Below are positions 47,249 to 55,145 of a DNA stretch of 64,000 nt, piece after piece (position 1 is the first letter of the stretch; each line of letters begins with the position of its first letter). The stretch lies in assembly GCF_011440275.1 (NCBI RefSeq), contig NZ_JAAOIV010000004.1, positions 124,001 through 188,000 on the forward strand, in the 5' to 3' direction. Source of the stretch: Metallococcus carri (lineage in GTDB: Bacteria > Actinomycetota > Actinomycetes > Actinomycetales > Dermatophilaceae). A program made the position numbers and the translations under genes. The notes below the pieces were generated by a model that was not told the DNA's origin, ran no database searches, and saw only the letters and a list, made by a program, of their open reading frames with translations.

Positions 47249-47671
47249 ATGCTTCCCGCCGATCGCCGCGCCCTGGCTGCCGAATTGCGGATGGTCTGCA
47301 TGCGCATCTCGCGCCGCGCGCGTTTCGAGAATGTCGACCAGATCGCGCCGCACCAGTTCTCCGTGCTCGCCAAATTGGAGGCCGGAGCGATGACCCCGCG
47401 CCAGCTCGCGGACGCCGAGTGCGTCAGCGCGCCCTCGATGACGCGCACGCTCAACTGCTTGAGCGACAAGGGATTCGTCAGCCGCGCGGAAGACCGCGAC
47501 GACCGGCGCAAGACCTGGATCCAGCTGACCAAGGAGGGGCAGAAGATCGTGCGGGCAACCCGCCGTTCACGCGATGAGTGGATGGAGCAGCGCATCGATG
47601 CGCTGACCGAGCAGGAGTGCGCGGTGCTCGCGCAGGCCGCGGAGATCCTGGGCCGGGTGGTCGCGAGGTGA
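47249..47671 (+). CDS. MarR-family transcriptional regulator
   Basis: A 140-residue winged-helix repressor. QFSVLAKLEAGAMTPRQLADAECVSAPSMTRTLNCLSDKGFVSRAEDRDDRRKTWIQLTKEG is the complete MarR DNA-binding core with the DxRDDRR wing. ATG 47249 follows TATGCT at seven bases (leaderless). An in-frame ATG at 47237 would add four residues. The stop overlaps the MFS gene (GTGA), so the regulator and transporter are one unit, presumably induced by the transported compound. Confidence 0.9.
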   Translation: MLPADRRALAAELRMVCMRISRRARFENVDQIAPHQFSVLAKLEAGAMTPRQLADAECVSAPSMTRTLNCLSDKGFVSRAEDRDDRRKTWIQLTKEGQKIVRATRRSRDEWMEQRIDALTEQECAVLAQAAEILGRVVAR

Positions 47672-48957
47672 GTCCCACCTTCGCCTCCCTCTCGATCTAC
47701 AACTACCGGGTCTATGCCGCCGGCGCGATCGTCTCCAATGTCGGCACCTGGATGGGCCGGGTCGCCCAGGACTGGCTGGTCCTCACCGAGCTGACCTCGC
47801 ACGACTCGACCGCGCTCGGCATCGTGACCGGTCTGCAGTTCGCCCCCGTCGTGCTGCTTGCGCCGTATGCCGGGAGCCTCACCGACCGCTTGCCCAAGCG
47901 GCGGCTGCTCTACCTCACCCAGTCGGCGCTCGCGCTGACCTCGGCGATCCTCGCCCTGCTGGTGCTCACCCACACCGCGCAGCTATGGCATGTCTACGCG
48001 CTCGCGCTGGCCCAGGGTGTCGCGACGGCACTGGACAATCCCACCCGGCAGGCCTTCGTCTCCGAGATGGTGCCGCAGGACAAGCTCACCAATGCCGTCG
48101 GTCTCAACAGCGCGTCCTTCAACGCCGGCCGGCTCATCGGCCCGGCGGTGGCCGGTCTGCTGATCGCGGCCATTGGCACCGGGTGGACCCTGGTGGCCAA
48201 CACCATTTCCTTCGTGGGTGTGCTCGTCGCCCTGAAGATGATGCGCGGCAACGAACTGCGCCCAGCACCGCGAGCCACCGGCCGGGGCGGCGTGCGCGCC
48301 GGCCTGGCCTACGTGCGCGGGCGACCGGACATCATGCTGCTCATGGCGATCGTGTTCATGCTCGGCACCTTCGGCATGAACTTCCAGATCACCATCGCGC
48401 TGATGTCCACGGCCGTCTTCCACGAAGGTGCCGAGGCCTACGGCCTGCTCGGTTCGGTCATGGCGATCGGCTCGCTGTCGGCGGCGTTGATGACCGCTCG
48501 CCGGCCCCGTCCACGTCTGCGGATCCTGCTCACAGCGCTCGTGGGGTTCACGATCGCTTCGGCGGCCGCAGCGCTCGCCCCGGCATACTGGCTGTTCGGG
48601 CTTCTGTTGATCCCGACCGGCCTGGCTGCGATGACCGTGATGACCACCGCCAACTCCAGCGTGCAGTTGTCGGTCGACCCGGTGATGCGCGGTCGGGTGA
48701 TGGCGCTCTATATGGCGATCTTCATGGGCGGCACGCCGCTCGGTGCACCGCTCATCGGCTGGATCGGTTCGGCCTGGGGACCGCGATGGACGATTCTGGT
48801 TGGTTCGATCGCGACCGGTCTGACCGCGATCGCTGCGATCCTCTATCTCATGCGCAGCAAGGATCTGGCCGTGCGGCTCGAGCGGCACCCATGGCACCTG
48901 CAGGTGCTCCCACGCCGCGAAGCCGCCGACGCCATCACGCCGGAGCGCGTCGCCTGA
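47668..48957 (+). CDS. MFS transporter (EntS/drug-efflux type)
   Basis: A 429-residue protein with 12 predicted membrane helices. The MFS loop motif appears as GSLTDRLPKRRLLYLTQ (after helix 2). ALDNPTRQAFVSEMVPQDKLTNAVGLNSASFNAGRLIGPAVAG is the hallmark of the MFS-3/EntS-like branch, which exports drugs or siderophores. GTG 47668 overlaps marR by 4 bp. Efflux of a toxic compound sensed by MarR is the simplest reading; siderophore export is possible as a des cluster lies in the same window. Confidence 0.88.
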   Translation: MSPTFASLSIYNYRVYAAGAIVSNVGTWMGRVAQDWLVLTELTSHDSTALGIVTGLQFAPVVLLAPYAGSLTDRLPKRRLLYLTQSALALTSAILALLVLTHTAQLWHVYALALAQGVATALDNPTRQAFVSEMVPQDKLTNAVGLNSASFNAGRLIGPAVAGLLIAAIGTGWTLVANTISFVGVLVALKMMRGNELRPAPRATGRGGVRAGLAYVRGRPDIMLLMAIVFMLGTFGMNFQITIALMSTAVFHEGAEAYGLLGSVMAIGSLSAALMTARRPRPRLRILLTALVGFTIASAAAALAPAYWLFGLLLIPTGLAAMTVMTTANSSVQLSVDPVMRGRVMALYMAIFMGGTPLGAPLIGWIGSAWGPRWTILVGSIATGLTAIAAILYLMRSKDLAVRLERHPWHLQVLPRREAADAITPERVA

Positions 48958-48994
48958 TGGACCCCGCTCGTCTCACCCTCGAGGGGGCCCGCTG

Positions 48995-49081
48995 ATGTCA
49001 CCGCGCACGCGGCGCTGGCTGACGCTGGGCGCCCTCGCGCTCTTTCTGGTCATCGCGGTCGTCGCCGCCATCCTCCGCTAA
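48995..49081 (+). CDS. 28-residue single-helix membrane peptide
   Basis: The short frame encodes MSPRTRR, then a hydrophobic helix of 20 residues (WLTLGALALFLVIAVVAAIL), then R. GAGGGGG seven bases before the ATG is a strong ribosome site. A 12-codon mini-frame (48957-48995) bridges the MFS stop and this start by one-base overlaps on both sides, suggesting coupled translation. It resembles small transporter-associated peptides such as KdpF in layout only. Directly after its stop begins a 22-bp repeat array. Confidence 0.55.
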   Translation: MSPRTRRWLTLGALALFLVIAVVAAILR

Positions 49082-49163
49082 GCGGCTAGGTTTCGCCGCC
49101 CGAGCGGCTACTTTTCGTCGCTCGAGCGGCTAGTTTTCGCCGCCCGAGCGGGCAGCTTTCGCC
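49082..49163. repeat. 22-bp tandem array containing the pepN stop codon
   Basis: Units starting GCGGCTAGGTTTCGCCGCCC at 49082, 49104 and 49126 plus a partial at 49148, each 22 bp apart. This is the same unit as in the composite elements at 9134 and 11694. The pepN stop (49130-49132) and the last residues ARSGGEN are encoded by the array. Confidence 0.85.
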
Positions 49164-51724
49164 TGGGCGCGCAGCGCGCGCTGGGCGTCGTCCAGCTGCA
49201 GCGCGATCTCGCGGCGCAGCGCCTCGGGCAGGGAAGGATCCTCGGCGAGCTGCCCCACCTGGCGCAGGAAGGGGTGGCTGTCCACGTCGCCCTCCGCCAG
49301 ATCGGGCGCGGGCATCGCGCGCACATATCGCTCGGCCATCGACTGGGGGTAGCGCGTCCACACCTCCCTCAGCATCGCCAGATAGGCCTCGCCGAAGTCC
49401 GCGATCCTTGCTCCCGAACGCGCGAAACCGGCGAGCAGGGCGCGCTGGGTGTCATTGCTCAGCTGCTCCTCGCCGAACATCCGCGCCCACACGGCCTCCC
49501 GCGAGGCCGGCGTGGGCCGGCCGGATCGGGCCGACAGTGCCTCGGTGCGACCGCGCATGCTGTCGTCCGCGCGCAGCAACTCCTCGATCTGCTCATCGGT
49601 CCAGGCGTCGCGCGCCACCAGCGACTGCGCCGCGCGCCACCGCAGGTCGAGGTTGCCGCCCAGTGCCGGTGCTGTGCCGGTCGCGATCGTCGCGAGCACG
49701 TCGCGCAGGGCGTCCGTGTGTTCGCCGATCAGTGCGCATGCGGTCGCCCACGCGCGCTGTTGCTCGGACCCTTCGTCCGCCTGCTCGTATGCCGCCCGCG
49801 CCGCACCTGCCGCTCGCGCCGCCTGGCGATCGCGTTCTGCCGCAGGCAAATACGACCCCAGACCCTCGGCGATGAAGCTGCCCAAAGACTCCAGGATCAT
49901 CGGGTGCTGCTCCAGCGGCGCCTGAGCGCAGAACGCGTCGACGAAGGTCACAAAGGACTGTTCGGCGTCGACGCATTCGTTCCACAGCGAGGACCACACC
50001 ACCGCTCGCGTCAGCGGATTCGGCAGCGAAGAGCCATGTGCCACAAAGGTTTCGCGCGAACGATCGTCGAGGCGCACCAGGCCATAGTCGAGATCGCCGT
50101 CGTTGACGACGACCAGGTCGACGGCCGATTCGATCGGCACCTCGACCGCATCGTCGCTGAAGGTGACCGGCACCGTCGCCGTCGCGGTGAGCGCACCGTC
50201 GCGGACGGCATACAGCCCGAGATCGAGCCGGTGCGGGCGCAGGATCGAGCGGCCCGTGATCCGATCGGTGCACTGCTGAGTGAGGGTCAGCGAGGGGTTT
50301 CGACGCGGGGCTCGCTCGCTCGCCCCTTGCTCAACCACCGAGGGGAGCGGGGTGAGCACCGAGGGCGAGCTGGTGTGCAGCCAGTCCTGAGCCCACGACG
50401 CCAGGTCGACGTCGGTGACCTGCTGCAGCGCGGCCAGCAGGTCGGCGAAGGTCGCGGTGCCGAAGGCGTGCGCGGAGAAATAGGACCGCGCCGCCGCGAA
50501 GAAGGCGTCGCGCCCGATCAGTTCCTGCAGCGCACGCAACACCGACGCGCCCTTGGCGTAGGTGATGCCGTCGAAATTCTGCCGGGCAGCTTCCAGGTCG
50601 GCGATATCGGCGACCACGGGGTGGGTCGACGGTGAGCGGTCGTAGTGATAGGCAAAAGCCTTGCGGCTCAACGCGAATTGCAGCATCGAGCTGTCGAACG
50701 GCGTGACCTCCTGGGTGACCTGGTAGCCCATCAGGTCGGCGAACGACTCCTTCAGCCACAGGTCGTCCCACCACTTCATCGTGACCAGATCGCCGAACCA
50801 CATGTGCGCCATCTCGTGCAGGATCACGCTCGCGCGCGCAGTGCGCTGCCGCAGCGTTGCCTCGCCACGCACCAGATAGGCCTCGTTGAAGGTGACCAGA
50901 CCGGGGTTCTCCATCGCGCCGATGTTGTATTCGGGCAGGAAGATCTGGTCGTACTTGCCCCACGGATAGGGCGTCCCGAAGTGCTCGTCGTAGAAGTCCA
51001 GCCCCGCCCGGGTCGTCTCCCAGATCTCCTCCACGGCGAGATAGGGCACCTGCGACCGGCGACACAGCAGGGCAAGTGGCACGACCTGGTCACCGCTGCG
51101 CCATTCGTCCTCGACCAGGTGGTACGGCCCGGCTGCCAGGGCCATCAGGTAGGTCGAAAACCGTTGCGTCCCAGCGAAACTCACCGTCATACTGTGCTCG
51201 CCCTCGGTCCGCCCGGTCTCGGGAGCATTCGCCCGCACCACCCAGTCCTTCGGGGCGGTCACCACCAGGTCGAAGCTCGCCTTGAGGTCGGGCTGCTCGA
51301 AGCAGGCGAAGATCCGGCGCGCCTCGGTCGGCTCGTTGTGCGTGTACAGGTAGACCTCGTCGGTGTCGGGGTCGAAGAAGCGGTGCAGCCCGTCGCCGGA
51401 ACGGCTGTAGCGACATTTCGCGCTGACCGACACGACATTCTCCGCACCACCGATTCGCAAGTCGGACAACGGGATTCGCGCACCGTCATACTCGCTCACA
51501 TCGGCAGGGACGCCGTTGATCGTCAGTCCCAGCAGCTCCTCGGCCGCGAGGTCGAGCCAGGTCTGGCCGGACGCACTCGTGAAGCGCACGGTGGTGCGTG
51601 AGACGAAGGTGGGCACACGCAGCTGCTCGGCATTGCCCAGGTCGAGGACGATCCGGTAGGAGACGTCCGCGATATCGGCGCCGCGGGCGGCGCACTCCGC
51701 GCGCGTCAGGTTGAGGGTGCTCAC
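49130..51724 (-). CDS. pepN: Aminopeptidase N (M1 zinc metallopeptidase)
   Basis: An 864-residue cytoplasmic aminopeptidase. GAMENPGLVTF binds the substrate N-terminus, HEMAHMWFGDLVTMKWWDDLWLKESFAD is the HExxH-18-E zinc site (about residues 300-325), and the ERAP1-like helical domain follows. I take GTG 51724 (MSTLNLTRAEC) as it aligns with mycobacterial PepN starts. A 41-bp genomic repeat at 50296-50336 is read in frame as VVEQGASERAPRRN in the strand-rich linker near residue 467. The C-terminal residues are also repeat-derived. Confidence 0.94.
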   Translation of the reverse strand: MSTLNLTRAECAARGADIADVSYRIVLDLGNAEQLRVPTFVSRTTVRFTSASGQTWLDLAAEELLGLTINGVPADVSEYDGARIPLSDLRIGGAENVVSVSAKCRYSRSGDGLHRFFDPDTDEVYLYTHNEPTEARRIFACFEQPDLKASFDLVVTAPKDWVVRANAPETGRTEGEHSMTVSFAGTQRFSTYLMALAAGPYHLVEDEWRSGDQVVPLALLCRRSQVPYLAVEEIWETTRAGLDFYDEHFGTPYPWGKYDQIFLPEYNIGAMENPGLVTFNEAYLVRGEATLRQRTARASVILHEMAHMWFGDLVTMKWWDDLWLKESFADLMGYQVTQEVTPFDSSMLQFALSRKAFAYHYDRSPSTHPVVADIADLEAARQNFDGITYAKGASVLRALQELIGRDAFFAAARSYFSAHAFGTATFADLLAALQQVTDVDLASWAQDWLHTSSPSVLTPLPSVVEQGASERAPRRNPSLTLTQQCTDRITGRSILRPHRLDLGLYAVRDGALTATATVPVTFSDDAVEVPIESAVDLVVVNDGDLDYGLVRLDDRSRETFVAHGSSLPNPLTRAVVWSSLWNECVDAEQSFVTFVDAFCAQAPLEQHPMILESLGSFIAEGLGSYLPAAERDRQAARAAGAARAAYEQADEGSEQQRAWATACALIGEHTDALRDVLATIATGTAPALGGNLDLRWRAAQSLVARDAWTDEQIEELLRADDSMRGRTEALSARSGRPTPASREAVWARMFGEEQLSNDTQRALLAGFARSGARIADFGEAYLAMLREVWTRYPQSMAERYVRAMPAPDLAEGDVDSHPFLRQVGQLAEDPSLPEALRREIALQLDDAQRALRAQAKAARSGGEN
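50296..50336. repeat. Copy of the GGTTGAGCAAG-type repeat inside pepN
   Basis: On the minus strand it reads GGTTGAGCAAGGGGCGAGCG and ends CGCGTCGAAACC. Start and end match the two intergenic 42-bp copies at 58095 and 58152. It keeps the pepN frame. Confidence 0.85.
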
Positions 51725-51768
51725 GGCCGTCGAGTGAATCACGTCACAGCGGCCACCGCCCGCGCGGG

Positions 51769-52872
51769 TCAGCTGAGCAGGTGGTCGATGCAGCGGGTCA
51801 GCGCGGTCACGTCCTCGGGGTCCACGGCCGGGTACATTCCGATCCGCAGCTGGTTGCGACCGAGTTTGCGATAGGGCTCGGTGTCAACGATTCCATTGGC
51901 GCGCAACGACTTTGCCAGCCATGCCGCATCGACGGTGTCGTCGAAGTCGATCGTGCCGACGACCGGTGACCGGTCAGCCGGTTCGCTCACGAACGGCCGG
52001 GCGTATGCCGACCGCTCAGCCCAGCCGTACAACCGCGAGCTGGAGTCGGCGGAGCGGGCGGCGCATCCCGCGAGCCCACCGCTCGCATGCATCCACTCCA
52101 GTTGGGCCTCGAGCAAACCCAAGGTGGCGATCGCCGGGGTGTTGATGGTCTGGTGCTTGCGGGAGTTGTCGATCGCGAGTTGCAGGTTGAGGCTGTCCGG
52201 GATCCAGCGGTCGCCGCTCGCCAGCCGGCCGGCGCGTTCGATCGCGGCGGGGGAGAGCAGCGCGATCCACAGTCCGCCGTCGGAGGCGAAGGACTTCTGC
52301 GGTGCGAAGTAGTAGGCGTCCACCTGGGTGAGGTCGATCGGCATACCTCCTGCTGCGGAGGTCGCGTCGATGATGGTGAGACCACCGGGGATGCGTTCGA
52401 TCGGCACGGCGACGCCGGTGGACGTCTCGTTCTGCGGGGTGGCGAAGACGTCGACGCCGTCCTCGGCCTGCAGGGCTGCACTCGCGCCCGGCGCCGCCTC
52501 TCGCACCGAGGGATCGCGCAGGAAGGGTGCACGTGCGGCGGCCGCGGCGAACTTGCCGCCGAACTCGCCGAAGACCGCGTGCTGGGAGCGGCGCTCGATG
52601 AGCGAGCACACCGCGACATCCCAGAAGGTGCTCGACCCGCCGAGGCCGAGAACGACCTCGTAGCCCTCCGGCAGTTCGAACAGCTCAGCGATGCTCTCTT
52701 GCACCCGCTGCACCAGGCCCAGCACCGGAGCCTGGCGGTGACTCGTGCCGAGCACCCCGGGATTGAGCGCGGCCAGATGCTCGACCTGGTCGGCGCGCAC
52801 CTTCGACGGGCCGCTGCCGAAGCGACCGTCACGCGGCTTCAACTCATCGGGGATCATCGGGACACCAGTCAC
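51769..52872 (-). CDS. serC: Phosphoserine aminotransferase
   Basis: A 367-residue PLP enzyme of serine biosynthesis (3-phosphohydroxypyruvate to phosphoserine). FGSGPSKVRADQV at the N-terminus and SHRQAPVLGLVQ are family motifs. ATSAAGGMPIDL gives the Asp strand, and YYFAPQKSFASDGGLW holds the PLP lysine (about residue 193). GTG 52872 follows CAGACT at seven bases, close to a leaderless element; ATG 52857 is an alternative. Divergent from pdxH, whose product makes the PLP cofactor. Confidence 0.94.
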   Translation of the reverse strand: MTGVPMIPDELKPRDGRFGSGPSKVRADQVEHLAALNPGVLGTSHRQAPVLGLVQRVQESIAELFELPEGYEVVLGLGGSSTFWDVAVCSLIERRSQHAVFGEFGGKFAAAAARAPFLRDPSVREAAPGASAALQAEDGVDVFATPQNETSTGVAVPIERIPGGLTIIDATSAAGGMPIDLTQVDAYYFAPQKSFASDGGLWIALLSPAAIERAGRLASGDRWIPDSLNLQLAIDNSRKHQTINTPAIATLGLLEAQLEWMHASGGLAGCAARSADSSSRLYGWAERSAYARPFVSEPADRSPVVGTIDFDDTVDAAWLAKSLRANGIVDTEPYRKLGRNQLRIGMYPAVDPEDVTALTRCIDHLLS

Positions 52873-52894
52873 GCCGAGCAGTCTGCCAGCGGCC

Positions 52895-52900
52895 TAGGTT
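52895..52900 (+). promoter_or_regulatory. Leaderless -10 element of pdxH
   Basis: TAGGTT six bases before ATG 52907; matches TANNNT. Confidence 0.5.
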
Positions 52901-52906
52901 GGCACC

Positions 52907-53584
52907 ATGGAGCAGTTCACGCGTCGGGACTACGCCGGCGAGGGAATCACCGGGCCGGTGCCGTCGACGCCCTGGGCCTGGGTGCAGCAGTGGGTCGACG
53001 ACGCGCGCCGGGCTGGGCGGGAGCGGGCCGATGTGCCCGAGCCGGACAGCCTGTCCGTCGCCACAGTCGACCCCGATGGGCGGCCGTCGGTGCGCACGGT
53101 GCTGCTGCGCCGCCTCGACCCGCAAGGCCCCGGCTTCTTTACCAACCTGCACTCGCGCAAGGGCCAGGCCCTGCGCGCGCACCCGCAGGCGGCCGCGACG
53201 CTCACCTGGCCGGCGATCTACCGCGCGATCCGCTTCGAAGGCGTCGCCCAGGAGCTCGACCGCGAGGAGGTGCGGGCGTATTTCGACTCCCGGCCGTGGG
53301 GGTCACGGGTCGGGGCGTGGGCCTCGGAGCAGTCCGCGCCGATCACCGACCGCGGCGAGCTCGAAGCGCGGGTCGCCGAGCTCGAGCAGCGCTGGCCGGA
53401 CCGCGGTCAGGCCGACGACGTGCCGCTGCCGGACTTCTGGGGCGGTTATCTCTTGCACTGTGACCGGGTGGAGTTGTGGGCCGGTCGGCGCAGCCGCCTG
53501 CACGACCGGGTGGTGTGGACGCGCGACAGCCCGGGACCCCTGGACGAGGACGGCGCCTGGGAGCACCGGCTACTTCAGCCGTAA
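52907..53584 (+). CDS. pdxH: Pyridoxamine 5'-phosphate oxidase
   Basis: A 225-residue FMN oxidase that makes pyridoxal 5'-phosphate. SVATVDPDGRPSVRTVLLRRLDPQGPGFFTNLHSRKGQAL is the FMN-binding barrel. The C-terminal DFWGGYLLHCDRVELWAGRRSRLHDR and WEHRLLQP motifs are the substrate-site signature. Divergent from serC with 34 bp between; a leaderless start is likely. Confidence 0.95.
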   Translation: MEQFTRRDYAGEGITGPVPSTPWAWVQQWVDDARRAGRERADVPEPDSLSVATVDPDGRPSVRTVLLRRLDPQGPGFFTNLHSRKGQALRAHPQAAATLTWPAIYRAIRFEGVAQELDREEVRAYFDSRPWGSRVGAWASEQSAPITDRGELEARVAELEQRWPDRGQADDVPLPDFWGGYLLHCDRVELWAGRRSRLHDRVVWTRDSPGPLDEDGAWEHRLLQP

Positions 53585-53590
53585 ATGTGC

Positions 53591-53620
53591 TTGCGGGTTC
53601 CTCGCCGTGCGACCTAGCGT
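53591..53620 (+). promoter_or_regulatory. Promoter of the small-peptide transcript after pdxH
   Basis: TTGCGG (53591), 18 bp and TAGCGT (53615) give a plausible promoter starting transcription near 53627, just before the extended ribosome-binding sequence. Confidence 0.4.
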
Positions 53621-53653
53621 GCTGGGTACACGAGAAAGGAGGTGGTCCGACAG

Positions 53654-53692
53654 ATGATTTCTCAACGGACGCGTGAGGTGGTTGCGCGCTAG
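53654..53692 (+). CDS. 12-residue peptide behind an extended Shine-Dalgarno sequence
   Basis: ATG to TAG encodes MISQRTREVVAR. The 16 bases AGAAAGGAGGTGGTCC (53633-53648) are complementary to the whole 3' end of 16S rRNA with one G-U pair, far beyond a normal ribosome site. The spacing to ATG is 11 bases from AGGAGG. It may be a leader peptide or an anti-Shine-Dalgarno sponge. A strongly structured segment follows at 53769. Confidence 0.4.
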   Translation: MISQRTREVVAR

Positions 53693-53768
53693 CGCGACTC
53701 GTTCAACGTCGGCCATTTTCGTGGCGGACTCGGGACGATCGCGGTGGTGAATCCAACGCACACCGCCG

Positions 53769-53830
53769 CAGCCCGTGGGAGCGCGCATCGTCCAGCGCGC
53801 ACCCGGCGATAAGCCGGAGCCCACGGGCTG
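53769..53830 (+). ncRNA. Predicted three-way-junction RNA structure
   Basis: CAGCCCGTGGG pairs with CCCACGGGCTG (11 bp, P1). Inside, GCGCGC-N8-GCGCGC (P2) and CCGGC-GATAA-GCCGG (P3) form two further stems with almost no unpaired joints. It could be a terminator/attenuator of the small-peptide transcript or an aptamer. I do not match it to a known class. No coding capacity otherwise in 53693-53916. Confidence 0.45.
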
Positions 53831-53916
53831 TTCCATGCCCGCGGCCGAGTCGCGAACACCCGGGCGCCGGCATACGGGGGAGAGACGTCGGCATCCGGGG
53901 AGACCGGCATACGGGC

Positions 53917-54014
53917 AAAGAAAAAGCGACCGGCACGCCAAGGGGAGCGTGCCGGTCGCGGGCCCCGGAGGGGGCCGAGGTCAAGCCGGGGGTCAAGGGG
54001 GTAGCCCCCCGACT
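53917..54014 (-). ncRNA. Candidate small RNA with two C-rich hairpin loops (6C-like)
   Basis: The minus-strand RNA would start near AGUCGGGGG (54014). Hairpin 1 pairs GUCGGGGG with CCCCCGGC around loop GCUACCCCCUUGA. Hairpin 2 is a 12-bp stem, GCGACCGGCACG with its complement, around CUCCCCUUGG, followed by UUUUUCUUU, an intrinsic terminator. Both loops expose CCCCUUG. This is the architecture of the actinobacterial 6C RNA (B11 in M. tuberculosis), which pairs with G-rich ribosome-binding sites. Length about 98 nt agrees. The family assignment is from memory of its structure, not a covariance search. Confidence 0.6.
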
Positions 54015-54142
54015 GACATAACCATTAAACGTCACTCCGACCCGATTCGTCTCCCCCTCGGGCCGATCAATTTCGTCGTGTCGCGCGCCGCCGTCGATCG
54101 CGGATGCGCACGCTGTCCGGTGGAGGTGGCAGGCTGTCCCCT

Positions 54143-54841
54143 GTGAGTGACCTGATCGACACGACGGAGATGTACCTGCGCACGGTCTTCGACCTTGAAG
54201 AAGAGGGCATCCCGCCGCTGCGCGCCCGCATCGCCGAGCGGCTCGGCCACTCCGGTCCCACCGTTTCCCAGACGGTCGCGCGGATGGAGCGCGACGGCCT
54301 GCTGACGCTCGAGGCGGACCGCAGCCTGAAGCTCACCGAGCACGGGCGCACTCTCGCGACCCGCGTCATGCGCAAGCACCGCATCGCCGAACGGTTGCTG
54401 GTCGACGTTATCGGCCTGGAGCTGGAATATGTCCACGACGAGGCCTGCCGCTGGGAACACGTGATGAGCGAGCGGGTCGAGCGCAAGATCCTGTCGATGC
54501 TGCAGGAGCACCGCGTGTCGCCCTTCGGCAACCCGATCCCGGGCCTGGACGAGCTCGGTGACGACGCACCGGTGCTGCGCTTCCGCGACGGGGTCGTGCC
54601 GCTCACCGAGTTCGCGCAGGACACCGAGGAGGCCGCGGTGGTGCGGCGCATCGGCGAGCCCGCGCAGGCCGAGCACGACACCCTGGCCGTGCTCACCGGT
54701 GGTGGTGTCACGCCCGGCTCACCGGTCACCGTCCGCCGCGATGGTGATCGCATCGAGGTGACCGCGGCGAGCGGCGAGGGCGCGGTCTCCCTGCCGCTCG
54801 ATGTCGCCTCGCACGTCTTCGTCGGCTTGCCGGACAACTGA
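54143..54841 (+). CDS. ideR: Iron-dependent DtxR/IdeR-family repressor (DmdR1-like)
   Basis: A 232-residue metalloregulator. DLIDTTEMYLRTVFDLEEEG and ARIAERLGHSGPTVSQTVARMERDGLL form the DNA-binding domain. HDEACRWEHVMSERVE has the Cys, Glu and His ligands of the ancillary and primary Fe sites, with Cys near 102 indicating iron rather than manganese sensing. The C-terminal SH3-like domain (RIGEPAQAEHDTLAVL) is present. GTG 54143 aligns with known starts; CAGGCT stands seven bases upstream. With Fe(II) it should repress the des operon through the box at 63738. Confidence 0.93.
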   Translation: MSDLIDTTEMYLRTVFDLEEEGIPPLRARIAERLGHSGPTVSQTVARMERDGLLTLEADRSLKLTEHGRTLATRVMRKHRIAERLLVDVIGLELEYVHDEACRWEHVMSERVERKILSMLQEHRVSPFGNPIPGLDELGDDAPVLRFRDGVVPLTEFAQDTEEAAVVRRIGEPAQAEHDTLAVLTGGGVTPGSPVTVRRDGDRIEVTAASGEGAVSLPLDVASHVFVGLPDN

Positions 54842-54951
54842 CCGGCCGTATGCCGGGGCTCGGCGGTCGCTCACCTGCCTGAGGACGCACTCATCTTCGG
54901 TGTGTACCGTGGCCGGCGGCCGGTCGCCCCCGACCGCGCCCCGGACGTCGT

Positions 54952-55130
54952 CGCCTAGTCCTGCCCGGCGTCCTGGCAAGCACAGATCCGCACGGCAGGA
55001 GCGGGGGACCCAACCTTCGGTCGACCACGGTCGGCCTTGGGGCGAAGTCCGCGAGCGCCACTTCCCCGACGGTGGCGCCCGAGGACCGGGTAGACCCCTC
55101 ACCCGAGCCCGACAGCTCACCTCGTAGGCG
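54952..55130 (+). promoter_or_regulatory. c-di-AMP riboswitch (ydaO/yuaA type)
   Basis: CGCCTA (54952-54957) can pair with TAGGCG (55125-55130) as P1. Between them are the class landmarks AGGAGCGGGGGACCCAAC, TTGGGGCGAAGTCCGCG and CGAGCCCGACAGCTCACCTC followed by GTAGGCG. These match actinobacterial ydaO motifs as I know them, which bind two c-di-AMP molecules and control wall hydrolases. It ends 15 bp before the NlpC/P60 gene; in this class ligand usually turns expression off. Confidence 0.85.
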
Positions 55131-55145
55131 TAAGAGAGGTATGAC

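Noticed and set aside
53633..53648. Possible 16S rRNA fragment because of the 16-base complementarity
   Set aside because: It is the complement of the 16S 3' end, as in a ribosome site, not rRNA sequence, and no other rRNA similarity surrounds it.
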